Shown here piece by piece: positions 23,101 through 28,481 of a stretch of DNA of 28,481 nt. Numbering within the stretch: position 1 is the first letter of the stretch; each line of letters opens with the position of its first letter. A program made the translations under genes and the position numbers. The notes under the pieces were generated by a model. It was not told the DNA's origin, searched no databases, and saw only the letters and a program-made list of their open reading frames with translations. Origin of the DNA: UBA7446 sp964014735 (GTDB lineage Bacteria > Bacteroidota > Bacteroidia > Flavobacteriales > Flavobacteriaceae); the NCBI GenBank assembly GCA_964014735.1, contig CAXHBH010000020.1, forward strand, positions 1-28,481, given 5' to 3'.

Positions 23101-24257
23101 GTTGCAGGAGTTAATGTTGCGTTAATAAGACGATTTTTGCGTCGTTTAATATTAGCTTCAACCACATAGTGGTCAATTGTAGGTGCAAAAACATTCATCA
23201 ATAAGATGGCCAACATTACCCCTTCTGGATATGCTGGATTAAATACACGGATAAGGATACAGAAAACACCCACGAGCAGGCCATATATCCATTTTCCTTT
23301 GATTGTTTGTGCTGCTGAGACAGGGTCCGTCGCCATAAACACCACACCAAAAGCAAAACCGCCAACAATCAGGTGATTTGTCCAGTCAAAAGACATAAGT
23401 GCATTGGCACCCCAAATGTTAAATAAGAAAGCTGTAGCAGCTGCACCAAGTACACCTCCCACCATAATACGCCAACTACCAACACCCGTAAGTATTAGAA
23501 TGGCTGCACCGACCAACACCCAAAGTGTGGAGGTCTCGGCTATCGACCCTGGGATAGCACCAACAAACATGTCAAACATGGAGTAGCTAACTTCATTACC
23601 AGCGGCAAGACTACCTAAAACAGTTTCACCAGAAATACCATCAACATTACTTGCTTCCGAAACCCATACTTTATTACCTGACATATAGGTTGGATATGCA
23701 AAGAATGCAAAAGCACGTGCCGTAAGTGCAGGGTTAAGTATATTCATTCCTGTTCCGCCAAAAGCTTCTTTTGCAATAAGCACGGCAAAAGCAACAGAAA
23801 GACCTACCATCCAAAGCGGAATGTCTACTGGCATAATCATGGGAACTAAAAGTCCAGTAACCAAATAACCTTCATTTACCTCGTGTCCACGGTATACGGC
23901 AAAAGCAAATTCAATTGCCAAACCAACGCCATATGACACAGCAACCATAGGCATAATTTTAAGTGCACCATGCAACATAGCCTCCCAAAAGTTGAAAGCA
24001 AGGCCGGATTGAATAAAATATTGGTAGCCAGTATTATAAACTCCATAAACGAAGGCTGGCAATAAGGCAATAATAACCGTTACCATGGTACGTTTCAAAT
24101 CAACACCATCACGAATGTGGGCACCCTTTTGGGTGGTGTGATTCGGAACAAACAAAAAGGTATCAAATGCATTAACTGCAGGGGCAAAACGCTCCCACTT
24201 TCGGCCTTTGCCAAAAGGTTTTTTAATTGCATCTATGCGTTCGCGTATAAAATTCAT
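23097..24257 (-). CDS. nqrB: NqrB, membrane FMN subunit of Na+-NQR
   Basis: 386 aa, about nine or ten membrane helices; carries covalent FMN and riboflavin and forms most of the sodium path. Blocks seen: a long cytoplasmic N-terminus with FVPNHTTQKGAHIRDG, EVNEGYLVTGLLVPMIMP, NILNPALTARAFAFFAYP and the SIAETSTLWVL segment. The expected flavinylation site SGAT reads DGISGETVLG here (S209-G210-E211-T212), so the attachment Thr is kept but Ala is replaced by Glu; the DNA is unambiguous at this codon (23625-23627). Starts 9 bases after nqrA. Confidence 0.96.
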   Translation of the reverse strand: MNFIRERIDAIKKPFGKGRKWERFAPAVNAFDTFLFVPNHTTQKGAHIRDGVDLKRTMVTVIIALLPAFVYGVYNTGYQYFIQSGLAFNFWEAMLHGALKIMPMVAVSYGVGLAIEFAFAVYRGHEVNEGYLVTGLLVPMIMPVDIPLWMVGLSVAFAVLIAKEAFGGTGMNILNPALTARAFAFFAYPTYMSGNKVWVSEASNVDGISGETVLGSLAAGNEVSYSMFDMFVGAIPGSIAETSTLWVLVGAAILILTGVGSWRIMVGGVLGAAATAFLFNIWGANALMSFDWTNHLIVGGFAFGVVFMATDPVSAAQTIKGKWIYGLLVGVFCILIRVFNPAYPEGVMLAILLMNVFAPTIDHYVVEANIKRRKNRLINATLTPAT

Positions 24258-24266
24258 ATATCTAGT

Positions 24267-25619
24267 TTAACCTACTTCTTTTATCATTAAATCAAGTGCC
24301 TCACGAATAATTGCCTGGGCTTCAATTTTAGAGGTACTGGCATAATCAATCAGTGCGAAATCTTCTGGCGCTACTTCATAAATACCAAGACCCTCCATTT
24401 TTTCAATGTTCTGTACCATGCATTCTTTAAGGAGTTGCATGGGAAATATGTCCATGGGCAATACTTGCTCCATTTCGCCAGTAACAACCAATGCGCGTTC
24501 TTCACCGTTCATGTTGGTATCCAATGCGTATTTACGTTTAGGCATTAACCAAGATAGTGAAGTGCGAGACATACTGAATATCTTACTACCAACAAAAGGC
24601 AACCAACCAAACATACGATAGTGATCCCCTTCTGATAGAATAGTAAGTGTATTATTATAAAAACCGATATTTCCGTCAGCATTTATTGCTGCGCCAGAGA
24701 GTGAATCGCCGTTTATAACCCGTATCTGACCGTCAGCATCAATTCCTGCTTGTTCTAAAAGTGGCGCAACAGAAGCACCAATATAAGATTTAAAATATGA
24801 GGGGGACTTCACAACTGGCCCTACTACGGCAATCATCTGTGATGCATCAAAAACACCTGTTGAAAAGAAAGCGCCAATACGTGCCACATCAGCTGGCCCA
24901 ACAACCCAAACGGTTTCGCCTGCATTTACGGGGTCTATATGATGAATTTGAACACCTACATTGCCTGAAGGGTGCGGCCCTTTAAAAGGATGTAATTCTA
25001 CATTAGATATTTTATTCAAAAAAGATGTTGATTTAGCATCAACAGAAAGGTGAACTTTCGTTGCTAGCTTTGCAAGTGCATTTATCCCATTTTGGAAGTC
25101 TTCCTTGTGCGAACTGAGTATGAAAGGGACATTAGCTGCTAAGGGAGCTGTACTGAATCCAGATATAAAAATAGCTTTTGGTGTACTATTGGGGTCTGCA
25201 ATCACATCGTATGGACGTTGCTTCATAAAAGGCCAACAGCCTGACTCAAGCAAGTGTTTTTTAACATCTGCTGCTCCCAATTTATCAAGTTTTGCCAACT
25301 TGTGGACAACAGCTTTATCTTTTCCATCAGCTGTAATGGACAAGGCTGTTATTCGTCTTTTAGCACCACGCTCTATTTTAGCAAGTGTTCCACTTACAGG
25401 CGAGACAAACTTTATTTCGGGATTGGCTTTTGAATAAAAAATTGGCTGTCCTCTCAACACAACTTCACCCTCTTTCAAGAGCATTTTTGGCACAATGCCA
25501 TGGAAGTCATCGGGATAGATGACAAAGATGTCAGCAAGATTAGCAGATGAAATTTTAAGATCAGCCATCCCGCTCATGGGAATTGTTAAACCTTTACGTA
25601 GGGTTATGTCAGCAGACAT
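24267..25619 (-). CDS. nqrA: NqrA, peripheral subunit of Na+-NQR
   Basis: 450 aa, no membrane helices; the cytoplasmic subunit. N-terminal ITLRKGLTIPMSGMAD, VKSPSYFKSYIGASVAPLL, GDSLSGAAI and the C-terminal EQVLPMDIFPMQLLKECM segment are typical. First gene of the six-gene operon; ATG at 25619, 22 bases after a perfect -7 element. Confidence 0.96.
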   Translation of the reverse strand: MSADITLRKGLTIPMSGMADLKISSANLADIFVIYPDDFHGIVPKMLLKEGEVVLRGQPIFYSKANPEIKFVSPVSGTLAKIERGAKRRITALSITADGKDKAVVHKLAKLDKLGAADVKKHLLESGCWPFMKQRPYDVIADPNSTPKAIFISGFSTAPLAANVPFILSSHKEDFQNGINALAKLATKVHLSVDAKSTSFLNKISNVELHPFKGPHPSGNVGVQIHHIDPVNAGETVWVVGPADVARIGAFFSTGVFDASQMIAVVGPVVKSPSYFKSYIGASVAPLLEQAGIDADGQIRVINGDSLSGAAINADGNIGFYNNTLTILSEGDHYRMFGWLPFVGSKIFSMSRTSLSWLMPKRKYALDTNMNGEERALVVTGEMEQVLPMDIFPMQLLKECMVQNIEKMEGLGIYEVAPEDFALIDYASTSKIEAQAIIREALDLMIKEVG

Positions 25620-25641
25620 GTGTGGTTTTTTTATTGCGTTA

Positions 25642-25649
25642 CAAATGTA
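25642..25649 (-). promoter_or_regulatory. -7 promoter element of the nqr operon
   Basis: TACATTTG on the reverse strand, perfect TAnnTTTG, 22 bases before the nqrA ATG; identical to the element before the 19710 gene. No clear -33 TTTG. Confidence 0.65.
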
Positions 25650-25722
25650 ATATATGGTGCTTAAAAAACGAAGATTTATACCATATAATTACACAAATTT
25701 ATTAACCGTGAAATAGTTTGTT

Positions 25723-25730
25723 TAACTTTG
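25723..25730 (+). promoter_or_regulatory. -7 promoter element for the plug-like gene
   Basis: TAACTTTG, perfect TAnnTTTG, 66 bases before the ATG at 25797. The 177-base gap between nqrA and this gene holds only these two divergent promoters and AT-rich DNA; I see no RNA gene in it. Confidence 0.55.
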
Positions 25731-25796
25731 ACCAATAAGCAAAAAAAACATCAAGATAGCTTCTTACCTATAAATAAGCTCAAATACGCTGTGAGC

Positions 25797-27047
25797 ATGA
25801 AAATAATGATTAAACAAAAGCTTTTTTTTCTACTAGGTTTTCAACTCATTTTTGGACAAGAGTTAAGTGTATTTGCTCCTCCCGAGCATATCAATTCAGT
25901 TCTTTTTTATGTAAATGAGCAAAACACGTCGCTACCTATTGTTGGATTGAACGAACAAATCACGCTAAAGTTTGATGACTTAAATGCAGATGATAGTTTC
26001 TACTACTACACCATTGAACGCTTTGATGCTGATTGGCAAAAAACGAATTTATTTCGAGCAGAGTACATGGATGGATATGATGATATCCGTATACAAAATA
26101 TGTCCTATTCAATCGGAACGCTACAGTCATACATTCACTATACCTTAACCCTTCCCAATGCTCAAACACGCTTAAAAAAGAGTGGCAATTATATGCTCAA
26201 AATTTGGGACGAGAGCAGGAACTTAGTACTTCGAAAAAGGTTTTTGGTAGCCCAACAATCGTCGTCTGTGGGAGTAAGGTTGCAAAGATCACAACAAATT
26301 GAAGAGATTCAAACCCATCAAAGTGTACAGTTTGTAGTTAATTTAGATGGTCTAAACGTGAGGCTTCCTGAAAAACAAATAAAACCGTTTATCATACAAA
26401 ACCAACGCTGGCAAACATGGCGGCAGGCAGGAAAGCCAACCTACAATCTGAATAATCAATTACAGTATAACTACATGCACGAAACAACTTTTGCTGCTGG
26501 CAATGAATATTTCTTTTTTGATACGCAAGACATTAGCAGCGGAGGTGGTAATGTAGCTCGTGTGTTTCGTGACGATTTATTTATCTCTGTTTTAAACCCG
26601 CAATGGGTTCGCTCGGGAAGACCTTATACCTACGCACCTGACATAAATGGGGATTTTCGCATCAATACATTTCAAGGTAGTAATCCAAATACCGAATCTG
26701 ATTACAGCAAGGTGGTTTTTTCACTCTTTGCAGAAGATTTCTTGTTTGATGGAGAGCATTTTGTAGTCGGGGATTTTAATCAACATATAATTAGCGATAA
26801 AAACAAATTGAATTATAATCTGGAATCAGGTCGCTTTGAAGCTGAATTATTGTTGAAGCAAGGAATTTACAACTACAAGTTTGCAAGTCAAGATAGCGAC
26901 GGAACGCGTTATGATAACCTCATTTCTGGTAATTATTGGCCTACTGAAAACGATTATTGGGTGCTGATTTACTTTAGATCCATAGGAGCTCGATGTGACG
27001 AATTAATTGGCGTTGGAAATGCAAACGCAAAAGATATTGGCTTATAG
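25797..27047 (+). CDS. Type IX secretion system plug-like protein (DUF5103)
   Basis: 416 aa from ATG 25797. The frame opens at a TTG (25728) that lies in the -7 element, so that start is rejected; MKIMIKQKLFFLLGFQLIFGQ is a proper signal peptide. The mature part starts with ELSVFAPPEHINSVLFY and is beta-rich: YYYTIERFDADW, LPNAQTRLKKSGNYMLKIWD, a central VQFVVNLDGLNVRLP segment, PYTYAPDINGDF, FAEDFLFDGEHFVVGDFN and the final WVLIYFRSIGARCDELIGVGNA. This order fits DUF5103, the family of the Plug protein that seals the SprA translocon of the T9SS. The name rests on family resemblance; apaG and pruA follow on the same strand. Confidence 0.85.
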   Translation: MKIMIKQKLFFLLGFQLIFGQELSVFAPPEHINSVLFYVNEQNTSLPIVGLNEQITLKFDDLNADDSFYYYTIERFDADWQKTNLFRAEYMDGYDDIRIQNMSYSIGTLQSYIHYTLTLPNAQTRLKKSGNYMLKIWDESRNLVLRKRFLVAQQSSSVGVRLQRSQQIEEIQTHQSVQFVVNLDGLNVRLPEKQIKPFIIQNQRWQTWRQAGKPTYNLNNQLQYNYMHETTFAAGNEYFFFDTQDISSGGGNVARVFRDDLFISVLNPQWVRSGRPYTYAPDINGDFRINTFQGSNPNTESDYSKVVFSLFAEDFLFDGEHFVVGDFNQHIISDKNKLNYNLESGRFEAELLLKQGIYNYKFASQDSDGTRYDNLISGNYWPTENDYWVLIYFRSIGARCDELIGVGNANAKDIGL

Positions 27048-27068
27048 AAAAATGATTATATTTATAAA

Positions 27069-27455
27069 ATGATACAGCAAATAACCCAGGGGATTCGCGT
27101 TTCAGTAAATGCATTTTTTGAAGGTACCTTCTTCAAAAACTACCGCTTGCACTATTCATTTGGTTATCACATATCTATTTCAAACCATGGTAAAGATACA
27201 GTTCAGCTTCAATCAAGACACTGGAAAATTTTTGATTCCTTAAAAGCCACAGAAATAGTTGATGGGGAGGGTGTTGTTGGCAAAAAACCTGTTATTAAGC
27301 CTAGTCAGGTTTACAGTTATCAGTCTGGCTGTTTGTTAAGATCGCCTATTGGTGCCATGCAAGGACATTATGAGATGATCAATTTAGCAACTACCAAAAA
27401 GTTTCGTGCCTATATTCCTAAGTTTGAGCTAAGCCCTGCATTTGCACTTAACTAA
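27069..27455 (+). CDS. apaG: ApaG (CorD) family protein
   Basis: 128 aa, small fibronectin-like beta-sandwich. Conserved ApaG blocks: TQGIRVSVNAFFEG, FGYHISISNHGKDTVQLQSRHWKI, VDGEGVVGKKPVIKPSQVYSYQSGCLL, IGAMQGHYEMI and a C-terminal F-L-x-P/A segment. The role is not established; linked to Co2+/Mg2+ resistance in enteric bacteria. Starts 21 bases after the plug-like gene, probably co-transcribed. Confidence 0.95.
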   Translation: MIQQITQGIRVSVNAFFEGTFFKNYRLHYSFGYHISISNHGKDTVQLQSRHWKIFDSLKATEIVDGEGVVGKKPVIKPSQVYSYQSGCLLRSPIGAMQGHYEMINLATTKKFRAYIPKFELSPAFALN

Positions 27456-27472
27456 TCACAAAATATTTTTGT

Positions 27473-28481
27473 ATGAATAACGGTATTTTCTCAGCTCCAA
27501 ACCCCGTTAACGAGCCAGTACTCAAGTATAAAAAAAATAGCCCTGAACGAAAAGAAGTATTAAAAAAATACAAGGAATTATATAACAGCAATATTGCCGT
27601 TCCGCTCTATATAGGCAGTAAAAAAATTATAACAAATATCCGTGCGAAAATGGCACCGCCTCATGATCATAAGCATACACTTGGCAGCTTCAGTATGGCT
27701 GAAGCTTCCCACGTAACAAAAGCTATTGATGCAGCACTAATGGCGAGCCCTAATTGGGAGTATACCTCTTTTGAAAATCGTGCAGCTGTATTTCTAAAAG
27801 CGGCTGACCTGATTGCAGGACCGTATAGAGCTAAAATAAACGCTGCCACCATGTTGGCACAATCCAAAAATATCTTTCAAGCAGAAATTGACGCAGCTTG
27901 CGAATTTGCCGATTTTTTAAGATTTAATGTTGCTTTTGCATCGGACATATATGCACAACAGCCCATTCAAGGGAATGGCGTTATAAACCGTCTAGAATAC
28001 AGACCGCTTGAGGGATTTATCTATGCGGTAACCCCTTTTAATTTTACCGCTATTGCAGGCAATCTGTGTGCTGCACCTGCATTAATGGGTAACGTTGTGG
28101 TCTGGAAACCGAGTGACCATCAAATGTTTTCTGCTAAGATTATCATGGATATATTCGAGGAGGCTGGTGTACCCCCCGGTGTCATCAATCTCATTTCAGG
28201 TGATCCAGTTATGATTTCAAATATTGTACTAGACCATCCGCAGTTTGCAGGACTACATTTCACAGGATCTACAGAAGTGTTTAAACATTTATGGCAAAAA
28301 ATAGGATCTAAGCTTTCGGGCTATCGGAATTATCCTAGAATTGTTGGCGAAACAGGTGGCAAAGACTTTATTTTTGCGCATCAAAGTGCCGACATTCCAA
28401 CCCTGGTGACCGCTATCACACGTGGCGGGTATGAATTTCAGGGACAAAAATGTTCAGCTGCATCACGCATCTACCTCCCTT
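27473..28481 (+). CDS. pruA: L-glutamate gamma-semialdehyde (1-pyrroline-5-carboxylate) dehydrogenase, 3' end missing
   Basis: First 336 codons. Oxidises glutamate semialdehyde from proline to glutamate with NAD+. The start matches flavobacterial PruA (NNGIFSAPNPVNEPV). Aldehyde-dehydrogenase blocks: TPFNFTAIAGNLCAAPALMG, VWKPSDHQ, FEEAGVPPGVINLISGD, GLHFTGSTEVF, general-base Glu293 in GETGGKDF, and the catalytic Cys327 in FQGQKCSAASR near the right edge. A stand-alone enzyme, not the PutA fusion as far as the N-terminus shows. Starts 17 bases after apaG. Confidence 0.95.
   Translation, partial: MNNGIFSAPNPVNEPVLKYKKNSPERKEVLKKYKELYNSNIAVPLYIGSKKIITNIRAKMAPPHDHKHTLGSFSMAEASHVTKAIDAALMASPNWEYTSFENRAAVFLKAADLIAGPYRAKINAATMLAQSKNIFQAEIDAACEFADFLRFNVAFASDIYAQQPIQGNGVINRLEYRPLEGFIYAVTPFNFTAIAGNLCAAPALMGNVVVWKPSDHQMFSAKIIMDIFEEAGVPPGVINLISGDPVMISNIVLDHPQFAGLHFTGSTEVFKHLWQKIGSKLSGYRNYPRIVGETGGKDFIFAHQSADIPTLVTAITRGGYEFQGQKCSAASRIYLP

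Noticed and set aside
25728..25796. TTG start for the plug-like protein
   Set aside because: The TTG overlaps the -7 element and the extra 23 residues would precede a normal signal peptide.
27464..27471. TATTTTTG, a perfect -7 match one base before the pruA ATG, as a leaderless promoter
   Set aside because: Initiation would fall inside the coding sequence, and the element is in an AT-rich gap where chance matches are likely; pruA is better explained as part of the plug-apaG transcript.

Overview
The window is a chromosomal stretch from a member of the Bacteroidetes, almost certainly Flavobacteriaceae and probably marine. The evidence is type IX secretion/gliding genes (porU, gldJ, a DUF5103 plug gene), a complete Na+-translocating NADH:quinone reductase operon, low GC, almost no Shine-Dalgarno sites, and repeated TAnnTTTG -7 promoter elements of the Bacteroidetes type. 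The tRNA has no encoded CCA. I see no insertion sequence, prophage, CRISPR array or integron; gene density is high and no gene-free gap exceeds about 180 bases.

Layout. 1-1945 (-): N-terminal 648 codons of porU, running off the left edge. 2083-4945 (+): gldJ then murF. 4980-5468 (-): tRNA-Val(GAC) followed 6 bases later by yjbQ. 5525-6780 (+): flavin reductase-like protein and O-methyltransferase. 6777-7040 (-): tatA-like gene. 7135-9073 (+): a membrane/protease operon (tandem DUF4389, a DUF4870-like protein, M48 protease). 9094-12986 (-): M1 peptidase, DUF6702 protein, carboxypeptidase-regulatory-like protein, GNAT. 12995-14705 (+): second GNAT, M15 peptidase, and a lipoprotein gene broken by a frameshift in a T7 run. 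14787-18394 (+): gpmI, thioredoxin-like protein, map, methyltransferase. 18375-25619 (-): nqrABCDEF, a strong terminator, a small Nqr-linked protein and apbE. 25797-28481 (+): T9SS plug-like protein, apaG and the first 336 codons of pruA.

How the genes work together. PorU (C-terminal signal peptidase of the type IX secretion system), GldJ (motility/secretion lipoprotein) and the DUF5103 plug protein belong to the same outer-membrane export machine. The nqr operon makes the respiratory sodium pump; ApbE, encoded downstream, attaches FMN to NqrB and NqrC, and the small protein between nqrF and apbE is a candidate accessory factor. MurF and the M15 peptidase act on peptidoglycan; the remaining genes are housekeeping or exported proteins of unknown substrate.

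I do not see an evident new multi-gene system. The points most worth a second look are: three genes whose perfect -7 element sits only 4-5 bases before the start codon (candidate leaderless mRNAs); a tRNA-mRNA dicistron; the T7 frameshift; an SGET instead of SGAT flavinylation motif in NqrB; several well-supported TTG starts; and the uncharacterised Nqr-linked protein. All family assignments come from reading the sequence, without database searches.
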